From Shewanella aquimarina (GTDB lineage: Bacteria > Pseudomonadota > Gammaproteobacteria > Enterobacterales > Shewanellaceae): a stretch of DNA of 64,000 nucleotides. Below, one piece after another: positions 17,798 through 26,600 of this stretch. Positions within the stretch are counted from its first letter, which is position 1. Every line of letters begins with the position of its first letter. A program made the translations under genes and the position numbers. Location: the NCBI RefSeq assembly GCF_023349185.1, contig NZ_JAKIKY010000002.1, forward strand, positions 186,001 through 250,000, given 5' to 3'. The notes beneath the pieces are model-generated. The model worked only from the letters and a program-made list of their open reading frames with translations, searched no databases and was not told where the DNA came from.

Positions 17798-17801
17798 GCC
17801 T

Positions 17802-18734
17802 ATGTTAGATGCCGTCTGCCGGGTAGAGGGGCAAGCCGAGAAAACCTATTCAGTGTTTAACTTTCAGCGCCTCAGCGAGCAAGAGATAGAGGCGCTGCGT
17901 CAGCAACTCTATTGCCCCGTATGTGACGGTAAGGCCTATTTTCGCAAGGCCTCGCGCGACGGTAAGGCGGCCTGTTTCGGCTCGCGCTATCATCAACCAG
18001 ATTGCCCTGAGTTTAACCCCTCCGCCAGCCGTAAGCAGGAGGAGCAGGATGCCCTGGAGGTGAAGCTGCAGTTGCTGGAGAGCGACGCCCTGAAGATAGA
18101 CTTCAGCATGCCGACGAGACGTAAGACGTCGCCGACTAAAGCCAAGGCACAGACAGAGGCTGAGACAAAGCTAAAGCCAGAGATAAAGCCAACTGACGCC
18201 GAGAAAGATAGCAGCGTGGAGAGCCCCAAGGGGAGTTATCTCGCTCAGGCAGAGGCAAAAGGCGAGCCCAAGGATGACTCAAGCGCCGAGTCACCTGATG
18301 AGCCTAAGATAGCGACCCAGGGGCTACAGAAACTCCTCCATAGCCTGCTGCGGGGCAGCGATCTGGCCGACTCAGATCTCTGGATCTATACCGATGACAA
18401 GTATCGCTGGCGAGCCAAGAACCTGTTCGTCAACTTTGCCGATGCCGAGCCCAACGAGCGCCACGCGCCGCGCATGTATTGGGGCACTATCTCCCATGCC
18501 GACAAGGCGATGCTCTGGCTCAATCCCGCCGACTGTAAGGATGTGGGCATTCCTATCGAGGAGGTAAAGGAGGCGCTGTGTAAAAGATTCGATATCCAAG
18601 ATCGTGAGGATCTCGAGGGCGCAGGTATCATCCTCTTCGGTAAATGTTTCTGGAACAGAGACAAGACCCGCAAGATCATCAAGTTGTGGAACAAAGATCT
18701 TAGCCGTCTGCATCTGGTGAAGGCCGACGACTAA
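17802..18734 (+). CDS. Hypothetical protein with Cys/His zinc-ribbon-like N-terminus
   Basis: A 310-residue soluble protein starting 4 bp after the AI-2E gene. The N-terminus has a likely metal site: C38-x2-C41, C58, H64 and C68 (LYCPVCDGKAYFRK, then CFGSRYHQPDCPE). A charged, low-complexity linker (about residues 100-175, rich in K, E, S and A) joins it to a folded C-terminal half with conserved-looking aromatic blocks (LWIYTDDKYRWRAKNLFVNF, MYWGTISHADKAMLWLNP). I do not recognise the family. The N-terminal pattern loosely recalls the CoiA-type cysteine cluster, but this is only an impression. Confidence 0.75.
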   Translation: MLDAVCRVEGQAEKTYSVFNFQRLSEQEIEALRQQLYCPVCDGKAYFRKASRDGKAACFGSRYHQPDCPEFNPSASRKQEEQDALEVKLQLLESDALKIDFSMPTRRKTSPTKAKAQTEAETKLKPEIKPTDAEKDSSVESPKGSYLAQAEAKGEPKDDSSAESPDEPKIATQGLQKLLHSLLRGSDLADSDLWIYTDDKYRWRAKNLFVNFADAEPNERHAPRMYWGTISHADKAMLWLNPADCKDVGIPIEEVKEALCKRFDIQDREDLEGAGIILFGKCFWNRDKTRKIIKLWNKDLSRLHLVKADD

Positions 18735-18916
18735 GACAGCCTGGCAAGGTGCAATTTCTTGACGCTATTCTGGCCTTTCTCGCCCTTGCCTCAATATCCT
18801 TTCTCTAAATCCCTTCTGATTTAATCGCTTGCATGCCCATTGGCTGGATTGGTATGGCTTATGCTCCATTAAGGAATAGCACCAGATGCCTCAGTAGTGA
18901 GGTTAAGGAGTCGGCA

Positions 18917-19126
18917 ATGAGGTTAAATAGTCAATCTCCCCTGCTGGGATTCGTGGGCAACCGGACCCTGTATGCCAGCTGCGAGGCCTACCGCCAGCGT
19001 ATCGATTATATCTGCAAGTTAATCAGCCTCGCGGGCGGCGCTCTGCATCAGACTCATCCGGGGCCGGATAAGGCTGAGGTTAGTTACACCCGGCGAGAGC
19101 GCCAGGCCAGCCTGCTTGGCCGCTAA
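18917..19126 (+). CDS. Small basic hypothetical protein
   Basis: A 69-residue frame with a good ribosome site (TAAGGAG, six bases before the ATG). The protein is basic, with no membrane helix or signal, reading YASCEAYRQRIDYICKLISL in its centre. It is the only candidate gene in 18735-19178. Earlier in-frame ATGs (18833, 18851) lack ribosome sites. Its stop codon begins a run of 8-bp repeats. Coding status is plausible, function unknown. Confidence 0.5.
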   Translation: MRLNSQSPLLGFVGNRTLYASCEAYRQRIDYICKLISLAGGALHQTHPGPDKAEVSYTRRERQASLLGR

Positions 19127-19162
19127 ATCACTAAGCTGCTAAGTCGTTAAGCCGCTAGGCTG
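19123..19162. repeat. Five degenerate 8-bp tandem repeats starting at a stop codon
   Basis: CTAAATCA, CTAAGCTG, CTAAGTCG, TTAAGCCG and CTAGGCTG follow each other without gaps. Consensus CTAAGCCG. The first unit contains the stop TAA of the small gene. Confidence 0.75.
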
Positions 19163-19178
19163 ACGCAGGTTATGTGGG

Positions 19179-20120
19179 CTAGCGCGGCGTAGAGAGCCCG
19201 GCTCGCCTGCGGGCCAGCAGGGTATCTCCCCACTGAAACAGGCCGAGCCCCGCCAGTACCAGGCCTGCCCCTATCATCAAAGTTTGGGAGAGCTGCTCGT
19301 TATTCACCAGGGCGCCCAGCGCCATGGCAAAGACAGGGGTGATGAGGGTGACTAGGGCCACAGTGCTGGCATTGAGGTGCTGCAGGATATAGAAGTAGCC
19401 GATGAAACCTATCAAGGATCCGAAGATCCCCAGGTAGAAGATCGCGGCGACGGAGCGCATCGACCAGGTCTCTACCGGCAGACTGGCATCGAAGATTAAC
19501 CAGGCCAGTGCAAACAGGGGGGTCGAAAACAGCAGGGCACCGACAGTGCAGGCGATGGGATGAATCGCCAGGTCCACCGTCTTGATCAGCACGCCGCTGA
19601 GGCTGAAGAGGAACACGGCGCAGAGGATCAACACCAGGCCTATCCAGGTATCGCTGCCCAGGGCGAGCTTGGCCGAGCAGACCACCCCCAGGCCGCAGAA
19701 CGCCAGAATAAGCGCGAGGATCCGCATGGGGCTGAATTTAGGTTCGTTCAGCAGCTTTTGGGCCAGCAGGCCAGACACCAGGGGAGACAGGCCGAACAGC
19801 AGCGACATGGTGCCAGAGGCCAGGTAGCGCGACGCGAAATAGCTCAGCAACATGCCACCGACTATACCTATGGCCGAATAGGCGTAGAGCCTGAAGGCGG
19901 TGCGGTGCCAGGGGAGGCGTATGCTGCTAAACAGTATGATTAGGCTGCCAATGAACAGGGCGATCACCATGCGCGAGAGTACCGCCATGGTGGGATGCAC
20001 AGTTTCGCTGCTCCAGACGATCCCCAGCGGAGTCGTCGACCAGATGAGTACCACGGCCAGAAACGAAACGGGAACCAGCCGAGGCAGTTGTGCTGGATCG
20101 GTTTGAGAATGGGAAGACAT
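19179..20120 (-). CDS. EamA/DMT family permease
   Basis: A 313-residue protein with ten hydrophobic helices in two repeated five-helix halves, the drug/metabolite transporter layout. Typical EamA segments occur at the ends of the halves (GTMSLLFGLSPLVSGLLAQK and STVALVTLITPVFAMALGAL). It probably exports a small metabolite such as an amino acid; no substrate can be inferred. It appears to be transcribed alone. Confidence 0.88.
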   Translation of the reverse strand: MSSHSQTDPAQLPRLVPVSFLAVVLIWSTTPLGIVWSSETVHPTMAVLSRMVIALFIGSLIILFSSIRLPWHRTAFRLYAYSAIGIVGGMLLSYFASRYLASGTMSLLFGLSPLVSGLLAQKLLNEPKFSPMRILALILAFCGLGVVCSAKLALGSDTWIGLVLILCAVFLFSLSGVLIKTVDLAIHPIACTVGALLFSTPLFALAWLIFDASLPVETWSMRSVAAIFYLGIFGSLIGFIGYFYILQHLNASTVALVTLITPVFAMALGALVNNEQLSQTLMIGAGLVLAGLGLFQWGDTLLARRRAGLSTPR

Positions 20121-20268
20121 GCTAGCGAGGCCCTGGTACGAAAATAAGCAAAGAGTGATAGAGGCGATTTTGACCCAGTTTGCGTGGGAAAGCTATGGCC
20201 AAATGTGCTGTTGAGAAAAATTACTGATGGGGGATAAAAGGGGATGGAATGAGGAGTCAGTAGACGGC

Positions 20269-20490
20269 TTAACTTGCAATGGCGGGGCTTAATAAGTCAA
20301 AAGGGGCATTGCCCTTTAGCATATGCCCCTTTTGTTGTTGGCGTCTGTATGACCCTTTGCCCTTCTTGGGTTTCTCGACACGCATCTTAAACAGTTCGCT
20401 GGTGACGATTGCCTTTAAGGCGTTATCCTTGATGACGCCTCGGCCGCTCTCGTGGTGAGCGTGCGCGTTGCGGCGCGATTTCTTGCTCAT
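20269..20490 (-). CDS. arfA: Alternative ribosome-rescue factor A
   Basis: A 73-residue basic protein with the ArfA core: VIKDNALKAIVTSELFKMRV followed by EKPKKGKGSYRR, which aligns with E. coli ArfA (IKDNA..A....LF..RVEK.KKGKGSY.R). ArfA recruits release factor 2 to ribosomes stalled without a stop codon, as backup to tmRNA. The 3' coding region contains a perfect 11-bp hairpin, matching the known self-limiting design in which the message is cut or terminated before the stop codon. The reading frame continues past the hairpin for a hydrophobic tail (FDLLSPAIAS), a likely degradation signal of the full-length form. Confidence 0.93.
   Translation of the reverse strand: MSKKSRRNAHAHHESGRGVIKDNALKAIVTSELFKMRVEKPKKGKGSYRRQQQKGHMLKGNAPFDLLSPAIAS
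20299..20333 (-). promoter_or_regulatory. ArfA intragenic hairpin (RNase III/terminator-type control)
   Basis: AAAAGGGGCAT (20299-20309) and ATGCCCCTTTT (20323-20333) form a perfect 11-bp stem with a 13-nt loop, inside arfA and upstream of its stop. On the minus strand the stem ends in UUUU, so it can act as a terminator as well as an RNase III target. Either gives a non-stop mRNA whose product is made only when tmRNA is overwhelmed. Confidence 0.85.
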
Positions 20491-20717
20491 GGTTTTCCTC
20501 TCATTTCAGTATTTAATCTGGTACTCACTTGCAGGCGCTGACTACTAGTTGGCTTTGAGCACTTGTTGGTAATGATCATCTATTGCCCCAGATAGTCAGG
20601 CGGCGCAAGATTACGCCCAGGCTGCCTAAAAAGCAAACAGTATTTTATCATAAATAAGTAAAACTTGTTTTACATTGTTATTCAGCAGCTTGAGTGATTT
20701 TATGTGTGAGTAGTGGG

Positions 20718-20745
20718 GGCAGCCTATCGTAAAATATGGGCTGCC
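20718..20745 (-). terminator. Hairpin after ribokinase gene
   Basis: GGCAGCC (20718-20724) pairs with GGCTGCC (20739-20745), 9 bp past the rbsK stop. There is no T-run, so this may protect the 3' end rather than terminate. Confidence 0.35.
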
Positions 20746-20753
20746 TCAGTTAT

Positions 20754-21671
20754 TTACTCGTGCTCTGCCAGCTCGTGGCGATAGGGGATAGAACGCTGGG
20801 CGCCGGCGCGGGTCACCGAGATGGCGGCGGCGCGATGGGCAAAGGCTACCGCCTGCTCTATCGATTTGCCTTCACCCAGGGCCACCATCAGGGCACCGTT
20901 AAAGGTGTCGCCGGCGGCCACAGTATCTAAGGCCTTCACCTCAACGCCTGGTATTAGGGCGCATTGGTCTTTAGTGCTGAGCAGGGCGCCTCGCTTGCCC
21001 AGGGTGATGATCACTATTTTTGGCCCGAATTGATGCAGCATCTGCGCCGCCAACTTGGCACTCTGTTCATCGGTAACCTCTATACCGGTAATGGCCTCGG
21101 CCTCGGTCTCGTTGGGGGTGATCACATCCACCAGACGGAACAGGTCTTTGCCTATTACCATGGCTGGCGCTGGGTTGAGTATGGTGGTTACCCCGTTGGC
21201 CTTGGCATGTTCCAGGGCATTGAGCACAGTTACCGCAGGCGTCTCCAGCTGCAGCAGCAGGTAATCGGCCTTGGCGATCAGCTCAAGGTGGGGCTCGAGC
21301 GCCTCGGGCGTCAGGGTGGCGTTGGCGCCGGCCGAGACGCCTATGATGTTCTCGCCAGTATCGGCGACGAAGATCATCGCCGTGCCCGTTGGCTGCAGGT
21401 CCGTGTAGGTGATGCCATCCGGCGTGATGCCGTCTTGCTGCCACGCCTGGGCCATCGCCTGACCTATGGCATCTTGGCCCAGATGACAGATGAAGTCGAC
21501 TCGGGTGTCCTCCCGGCTCAGGCGCGCCGCGGCCACCGCCTGATTGGCGCCCTTACCGCCGTGCTCCAGCCGGTAGCCTTGGCCCATCAGGGTCTGTCCA
21601 GGGTTGGGCAGGTGCTCCAGGTTCATCACGTGATCGGCATTGGCACTGCCGAGAATTAACAGTCTGGTCAT
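20754..21671 (-). CDS. rbsK: Ribokinase
   Basis: A 305-residue PfkB-family sugar kinase that makes ribose 5-phosphate from ribose and ATP. Signatures: GGKGANQAVAAARL (about residues 38-51, PfkB motif 1) and DTVAAGDTFNGALMVAL with the catalytic aspartate (near residue 254). AGAGGAAACT precedes the ATG. It follows the nucleoside hydrolase gene by 45 bp on the same strand, so ribose released by that enzyme is its natural substrate. No ribose ABC transporter or RbsR is nearby. Confidence 0.93.
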   Translation of the reverse strand: MTRLLILGSANADHVMNLEHLPNPGQTLMGQGYRLEHGGKGANQAVAAARLSREDTRVDFICHLGQDAIGQAMAQAWQQDGITPDGITYTDLQPTGTAMIFVADTGENIIGVSAGANATLTPEALEPHLELIAKADYLLLQLETPAVTVLNALEHAKANGVTTILNPAPAMVIGKDLFRLVDVITPNETEAEAITGIEVTDEQSAKLAAQMLHQFGPKIVIITLGKRGALLSTKDQCALIPGVEVKALDTVAAGDTFNGALMVALGEGKSIEQAVAFAHRAAAISVTRAGAQRSIPYRHELAEHE

Positions 21672-21716
21672 AGTTTCCTCTCGCCTAGGGGGGAGGGCGA
21701 ACCCTCCCTGGGCTGT

Positions 21717-22727
21717 CTACTGATTATAGGCGCTGAGACAGTCGACAATCAGGTCGACGAAGCCTTGACGATCTAAACCAAACAGTACGGTGGCGTTAGG
21801 GGCCTTGTCTGTGAGCTGATAGCGATCCACTAGCGTCATCCCCTGGGTATATTCCCCCTTGGTTTCGACGCCGACCCAGCAATCCTGGGCGGTGAATAGC
21901 TCAGGTTTTAGCAGCCAGGCGATGGTACAGGGATCGTGCAGCGGCGCCCCGGTAAAGCCCCACTTAGGATCTCTGTGGTAGATCATGAAGAAGTCTAGCA
22001 ACTCGGCGACGCATTGGGCCACAGGGTTGGGGATGGCGCGGATCCGCTCGATATCTTCATCCATTATCTGTGCCTCGTGGGTCACGTCTAGGCCGCACAT
22101 AGTAATTGGGATGCCCGACTTGAACACCATGTCGGCCGCCTCTGGGTCGACGAAGATGTTGAACTCGGCGGCTGGGGTCCAGTTACCCACTCCGGCGGCG
22201 CCGCCCATTAGCACGATGCGCTCGACCTTGCTGTGCAGCTCGGGATAGTTGGCGATAAACAGGGCGATATTGGTCAGCGGTCCCGACGGCACTAAGGTCA
22301 CAGGTACTGCGCTCTGGCGCACCTTCTCGGCTATCAGCTCGACGGCGTTTTGTGCTAACGGGGCGAAGGCCGGGTCTGGCAATTCTGGGCCGTCTAGGCC
22401 ACTCTCGCCATGAACGTTATCGGCGATAATCAGCTCCCTGGCCAGGGGCTTAACTGCCCCGCCTGCCACCGGCATGTCTGGGCGATTGAGCAGGGTCAGG
22501 ATCCGCAGGGCGTTATTGAGGGTCTTGTCGGGTGTCTGGTTACCCGCGCTAGTGGTGACCGCCAGTGGATTGAGACGCTCGCTACTGAGCGCCAGTATGA
22601 GGGAGATCGCATCGTCGTGGCCCGGGTCACAGTCGAGAATGATAGGGGTCGCCGAGTCGAGCGGACGGATGGCTTTGGGAGAAGCGTGTGCTGCGTGAGA
22701 ATGTGGGGCAGCGTTTGATTGAGTCAT
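21717..22727 (-). CDS. Inosine-uridine-type nucleoside hydrolase
   Basis: A 336-residue N-ribohydrolase that splits nucleosides into base and ribose. The DxDxxxDD calcium/ribose site is visible in [16 protein letters not shown] (about residues 30-45), with [13 protein letters not shown] and [15 protein letters not shown] further on. The N-terminus is about 25 residues longer than the core family and rich in H and A, without a signal peptide. AAAGGAG lies before the ATG. Purine or pyrimidine preference cannot be told. First gene of a two-gene unit with rbsK. Confidence 0.92.
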   Translation of the reverse strand: MTQSNAAPHSHAAHASPKAIRPLDSATPIILDCDPGHDDAISLILALSSERLNPLAVTTSAGNQTPDKTLNNALRILTLLNRPDMPVAGGAVKPLARELIIADNVHGESGLDGPELPDPAFAPLAQNAVELIAEKVRQSAVPVTLVPSGPLTNIALFIANYPELHSKVERIVLMGGAAGVGNWTPAAEFNIFVDPEAADMVFKSGIPITMCGLDVTHEAQIMDEDIERIRAIPNPVAQCVAELLDFFMIYHRDPKWGFTGAPLHDPCTIAWLLKPELFTAQDCWVGVETKGEYTQGMTLVDRYQLTDKAPNATVLFGLDRQGFVDLIVDCLSAYNQ

Positions 22728-23280
22728 GGTACAGCTCCTTTGATTGACACCTGTGGCAGAGTAACACGCTTTAGGTGCGTGTCATCTCTGAGATGAAAAT
22801 TTGTGATTGAGCAGACAAAGCACTAATTAGGCAAGTAAGCGGGCAAGTGGGCAAGTAAGTCAGGCAAGCGAGTGGGCAGATGAGTGGCCAGGGCCTAGCA
22901 GCCTTCATCATAGAGAGGAAATAAGCATATGCACTCTTATTAATTACGCGCTTTGGCTGCATAAGCTATTTTGAGAAGGTAGGCGAGATTAGCGCATTAT
23001 ATTTTGCTTATATTGTTATTTATCAATATCTTGTATGTTTTGTGTTTGGGGCTTAAAAATTTTTTGTCGCCGGATAACTATTTCTGATTGACTCAGTCTT
23101 CAATGCAGATTATTTTGCGCCCGATGTTTTAGCTGGGGTACAAAAATAAAGGCATGGTTCGCCAAGGGCGAACGTCGTTATGTCCATAATAAAGCAGCAA
23201 TTAAGCGTATAAACTTTGGGGTTTTACGCCGAGTAAAATGAGTTTGCCGTATCGGCTCAATTTTAGAAGGACCTTAAGCC
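22728..23280. other. Divergent regulatory region (nucleoside hydrolase / NhaC)
   Basis: 553 bp without a convincing gene. 22825-22885 is a low-complexity run built from GCAAGT and GGGCA words. A perfect inverted repeat GTTCGCC-AAG-GGCGAAC (23157-23173) lies 107 bp before the NhaC start and is a candidate operator. Promoters for both directions must be here; I could not assign them confidently. Confidence 0.45.
23157..23173. promoter_or_regulatory. Candidate operator (perfect 7-bp inverted repeat)
   Basis: GTTCGCC and GGCGAAC flank AAG, upstream of the NhaC gene. Dyads of this size suit a dimeric repressor. No regulator gene is adjacent, so the binder is unknown. Confidence 0.4.
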
Positions 23281-24663
23281 ATGTCTGACGCGACAGCCTT
23301 AAGTCTTATCCCACCTGTGGTGGTCTTGGTGTTAGCGGTTTGGCTACGCCGTCCAATCCTTTCGTTAATCATAGGTGCCTTAGTGGGTCTGGTGTTATAC
23401 CAACCCGATCAGGTACTGAATAACTTCTCCGATATCTCGCTCTCTGTCATGGCCGATGAAACCATAGGTTGGTTGATCTTGGTCTGTGGCGGTTTTGGCG
23501 CCCTGATCGCCCTCCTGGTGAAGACGGGTGGCTCTATGGCCTTCGGCCGCCACGCGCTCAAATATGCCAAGGGGCCTAAGTCATCCCTGCTGATGACCTT
23601 CATCCTGGGCGTGGTGATCTTTATCGATGACTATCTCAACGCCCTGACCGTGGGCTCGACCATGAAGTCGGTGACCGATAAGTTTAAGGTGTCGCGGGAG
23701 ATGCTGGCCTATGTGGTGGACTCTACCGCCGCGCCCATCTGTGTGCTGGTGCCGCTATCGACCTGGGCCGTCTTCTTCGGTGGCCTGCTGGTGGACAACG
23801 GCGTGGCGGGCGAGGGCCAAGGGATCAGCGTCTATATGTCGGCGATCCCTTACATGCTCTACGCCTGGTTGGCGGTGGCCATGGTGCTGCTGGTGATCTT
23901 GGGCATAGTGCCTGCCTTTGGGCCGATGAAGAAGGCGCAGCTGGCGGCTTTGGCGGGTAAACCGGCCAAGGCGGTCGATGCCATCGACGAGGTGCAGACC
24001 TCGGATGATTACAGCGTCAAGGCGATCGAAGAGGAGTTTAAGCATGCCGATAACCTGGGCAAGCTGCATAACTTCATGGTGCCAATAATCTTGCTGGTGG
24101 GCTTTACCGTCTATTTCGATATCGACGTGCTCAAGGGGCTGATCGCGACCCTGGCGGTGACCCTGCCCTATTATGGCGTGCAGCGCCTGATGCCACTGTC
24201 TGAGATGATGGAGCAGATGCTCGATGGTTTTAAATCCATGTTGCCAGCTATCGGCACGGTTATCGCCGCATTCGTGTTTAAGGATGTGTGCGACAAGCTG
24301 ATGCTGCCGCAATATGTGATTGGCAACCTGAGCCCCTTCATGACCTCTCAGTGGCTGCCAGCCGTGGTCTTCCTGACCATGTCGATACTGGCCTTTGCCA
24401 CAGGTTCAAGCTGGGGGATCTTCGCGGTATCTATCCCCATAGTGATGCCACTGGCCCAGGCGGTTAACGCCGATATTCCGCTGGTGATCGGCGCCCTGTT
24501 GTCGGCCTCATCCTTCGGTAGTCAGGCCTGTTTCTACTCTGATTCTACCGTGCTGGCGGCCCAGGGCTCAGACTGTAACCTGGTGAGCCATGCGGTGACC
24601 CAGCTGCCCTACGCTTTACTGGCGGCTGGACTGACCTTTATCGGTTTCCTTGTCTTGGCCTAA
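23281..24663 (+). CDS. NhaC-family Na+/H+ antiporter-like transporter
   Basis: A 460-residue membrane protein with about eleven helices. Family signatures: FIDDYLNALTVGS (about residues 117-129), VVDSTAAPICVLVPLSTWAV and FATGSSWGIFAVSIPIVMPL, with SSFGSQACFYSDST near the end. NhaC relatives exchange Na+ for protons, but some carry organic solutes. It is divergent from a nucleoside hydrolase-ribokinase pair, which hints at Na+-linked nucleoside uptake; this is inference. Its last codons are duplicated after the stop (24643-24687). AAGGACC lies before the ATG. Confidence 0.85.
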   Translation: MSDATALSLIPPVVVLVLAVWLRRPILSLIIGALVGLVLYQPDQVLNNFSDISLSVMADETIGWLILVCGGFGALIALLVKTGGSMAFGRHALKYAKGPKSSLLMTFILGVVIFIDDYLNALTVGSTMKSVTDKFKVSREMLAYVVDSTAAPICVLVPLSTWAVFFGGLLVDNGVAGEGQGISVYMSAIPYMLYAWLAVAMVLLVILGIVPAFGPMKKAQLAALAGKPAKAVDAIDEVQTSDDYSVKAIEEEFKHADNLGKLHNFMVPIILLVGFTVYFDIDVLKGLIATLAVTLPYYGVQRLMPLSEMMEQMLDGFKSMLPAIGTVIAAFVFKDVCDKLMLPQYVIGNLSPFMTSQWLPAVVFLTMSILAFATGSSWGIFAVSIPIVMPLAQAVNADIPLVIGALLSASSFGSQACFYSDSTVLAAQGSDCNLVSHAVTQLPYALLAAGLTFIGFLVLA

Positions 24664-24687
24664 GGGGTTTCCTCGTCTTGGCCTAAG
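24643..24687. repeat. 22-bp direct repeat across the NhaC stop codon
   Basis: GGTTTCCTTGTCTTGGCCTA plus AG (24643-24664) recurs with one T-to-C change at 24666-24687. Period 23 bp. Copy one contains the final codons and TAA. Confidence 0.85.
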
Positions 24688-24713
24688 CTAAGTCGGAAGC
24701 AGACATAAAGGAG

Positions 24714-24751
24714 AAAGGGGCGTTGACTAGTCTAGTCAACGCCCCTTTTGA
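24714..24751. terminator. Bidirectional terminator between NhaC and nhaD
   Basis: A perfect 17-bp inverted repeat AAAGGGGCGTTGACTAG (24714-24730) and CTAGTCAACGCCCCTTT (24732-24748), with A- and T-runs at the ends. It can end both converging transcripts. Confidence 0.9.
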
Positions 24752-24819
24752 TTAACCCATAGGGTGACTATAGGTAATCTAACCTTTTCATTCCTTCACG
24801 CTACACACGACACACGGGC

Positions 24820-26295
24820 TTAGAACAGCGAGCTGTTCAACCAGAGGTGCACCAGGATGCTGGCGGCATAACCGAGCGCAATCACGGGAGTCCACTTAAG
24901 GTGGCTGGCGAAGGTGTAGATGCCGCGGGCCTGACCCATCAGGGCGACCCCGGCGGCGCTGCCGATAGAGAGCAGGCTACCACCCACACCCGCGGTCAGG
25001 GTGACCAGCAGCCATTGGCCCAGCCCCATGTCAGGATTCATGGTCAGCACGGCAAACATCACTGGGATGTTATCCACGATAGAGGAGAGTACACCCACGG
25101 CGATGTTGGCATAGGTCACGTCCCAGTGGGTATACATGGCCTCGGAGACCAGGCTCAGGTAGCCCATGAAGCCCAGACCACCGACGCAGAGCACCACGCC
25201 GTAGAAGAAGAGCAGGGTATCCCACTCGGCGCGGGCGATGCGGCTAAACACATCGAAGGGCACCACGTTACCCAGCTGCTCCAGGCGCTTGATATTGTTA
25301 TCGCGCTCCGCCTGCTCCTTCGCCTTGATCACCGCCTTGGGGAAACTCTTACGCAGGTAGAAGCCGAAGAACTGCAGGAAGCCAAGGCCTGTCATCATGC
25401 CCAGTACAGGCGGTAGCCCCAGCAGGCTGTGGGTGCAGACGGCGGTGGCAATGGTGAGCAGGAACAGGGCGACGATACGCTTGGCGCCGCGCTTCATCAG
25501 CACCTTCTCCTCATCCGCCTCCTGGACCTGGTTGACGATGAAGGCGCTCATGATGGCCGCCGGTACCAGGAAGTTGACCAGAGAAGGGATGAAGAGGTCG
25601 ATGAACTGCTCGAAATGTACCACGCCCTTCTGCCAGACCATCAGGGTGGTGATATCGCCGAAGGGGCTGAAGGCGCCACCGGCGTTGGCCGCCACCACTA
25701 TGTTGATACAGGCCAGGGCGACAAACTTCTTGTTGTCGCCGCCTACCTTCATCACCACGGCGCACATCAACAGGGCCGTCGTCAGGTTATCGGCGATGGG
25801 GGAGATGAAGAAGGCCATGAAGCCGGTGAGCCAGAAGACGGTACGCTGACTAAAGCCCTTACCCACCATCCAGGCCCGTAGGGCGTCAAACAGGTTACGC
25901 TCCTCCATGGCGTTGATGTAGGTCATGGCAACCAACAGGAAGAGTAGCAGCTCGGCATACTCTAACAGGTTGTGCTTGAAGGCGGTCTCGGAGAGTTCCG
26001 ACATGCCGTGCTGTACATAGATGTAACCTATGATGCCCCAGATCAGTCCGGCGGCGACCAGCACCGGCTTGGATTTCCTCAGGTGCAGCACCTCTTCGCC
26101 CATCACCAGCAGGTAGGCCAGGACGAAGATGACCACGGCGAGATAACCAGCCCCTGTGGCGGTGAGATCTAACAGCTGCCCAACTGCCTCGCCACTACTG
26201 GCAAAAACAGCGGGACTAAACAGTGCGGCCAAACATACAACTAAGCTTGCTAAGGTACTGGCAAGGTTGCCAAAGGGGGGCTTAAGGTTTCTCAT
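24820..26295 (-). CDS. nhaD: Na+/H+ antiporter NhaD
   Basis: A 491-residue protein with a cleavable-looking N-terminal signal (SPAVFA) and about twelve membrane helices. NhaD/ArsB-type motifs include ISPIADNLTTALLMCAVVMK and ANAGGAFSPFGDITTLMVWQ, then SIVDNIPVMFAVL. NhaD exports Na+ in exchange for protons at alkaline pH and suits a marine organism. It is transcribed alone, convergent with the NhaC-like gene, so two ion antiporters face each other across a shared terminator. Confidence 0.93.
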   Translation of the reverse strand: MRNLKPPFGNLASTLASLVVCLAALFSPAVFASSGEAVGQLLDLTATGAGYLAVVIFVLAYLLVMGEEVLHLRKSKPVLVAAGLIWGIIGYIYVQHGMSELSETAFKHNLLEYAELLLFLLVAMTYINAMEERNLFDALRAWMVGKGFSQRTVFWLTGFMAFFISPIADNLTTALLMCAVVMKVGGDNKKFVALACINIVVAANAGGAFSPFGDITTLMVWQKGVVHFEQFIDLFIPSLVNFLVPAAIMSAFIVNQVQEADEEKVLMKRGAKRIVALFLLTIATAVCTHSLLGLPPVLGMMTGLGFLQFFGFYLRKSFPKAVIKAKEQAERDNNIKRLEQLGNVVPFDVFSRIARAEWDTLLFFYGVVLCVGGLGFMGYLSLVSEAMYTHWDVTYANIAVGVLSSIVDNIPVMFAVLTMNPDMGLGQWLLVTLTAGVGGSLLSIGSAAGVALMGQARGIYTFASHLKWTPVIALGYAASILVHLWLNSSLF

Positions 26296-26555
26296 TAAGT
26301 ATTCTCTGTGTTAGGAATAGCTTAAAAATTACCACAGCTTTCCTGCTGTAAATTTTGATGCGCCTCAAGTTTATGTGTATTAGTTACGGCTAAGTCACAT
26401 AAATTTGATGAAATTATGTTTGAAAAATAAACATTTACCTACAAAGTGGTAATAAACTTATCATGGGTTTTGTGACGATTTCGAGATTTTCATTGTTAGA
26501 AAGTTAGCACAGGATCACGATTTTGGCGCCGTTGGATACTGCTGAATTTACATAA
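26296..26555. other. AT-rich nhaD promoter region with inverted repeat
   Basis: AT-rich, as expected for a promoter. TTTATGTG (26370-26377) and CACATAAA (26396-26403) form a perfect 8-bp inverted repeat spaced by 18 bp, a possible regulator site for nhaD. No gene is seen. Confidence 0.4.
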
Positions 26556-26580
26556 AAAAAGAGGGCCCGTTGGCCCTCTT
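26556..26580 (-). terminator. Terminator after pirin gene
   Basis: On the minus strand AAGAGGGCC pairs with GGCCCTCTT around AACG-like loop bases and runs into seven Ts, 20 bp past the pirin stop. Confidence 0.85.
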
Positions 26581-26600
26581 CATCTGTTGGGTTTAAGCCA

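Noticed and set aside
22790..22825. Possible CRP site (TTGTGATTGAGCAGAC) upstream of the nucleoside hydrolase
   Set aside because: Only one half-site (TGTGA) is good; the second half does not match TCACA.
22771..22962. 63-codon minus-strand frame upstream of the nucleoside hydrolase
   Set aside because: Translation is dominated by a PLTCL-like low-complexity run created by simple DNA repeats, with no ribosome site.
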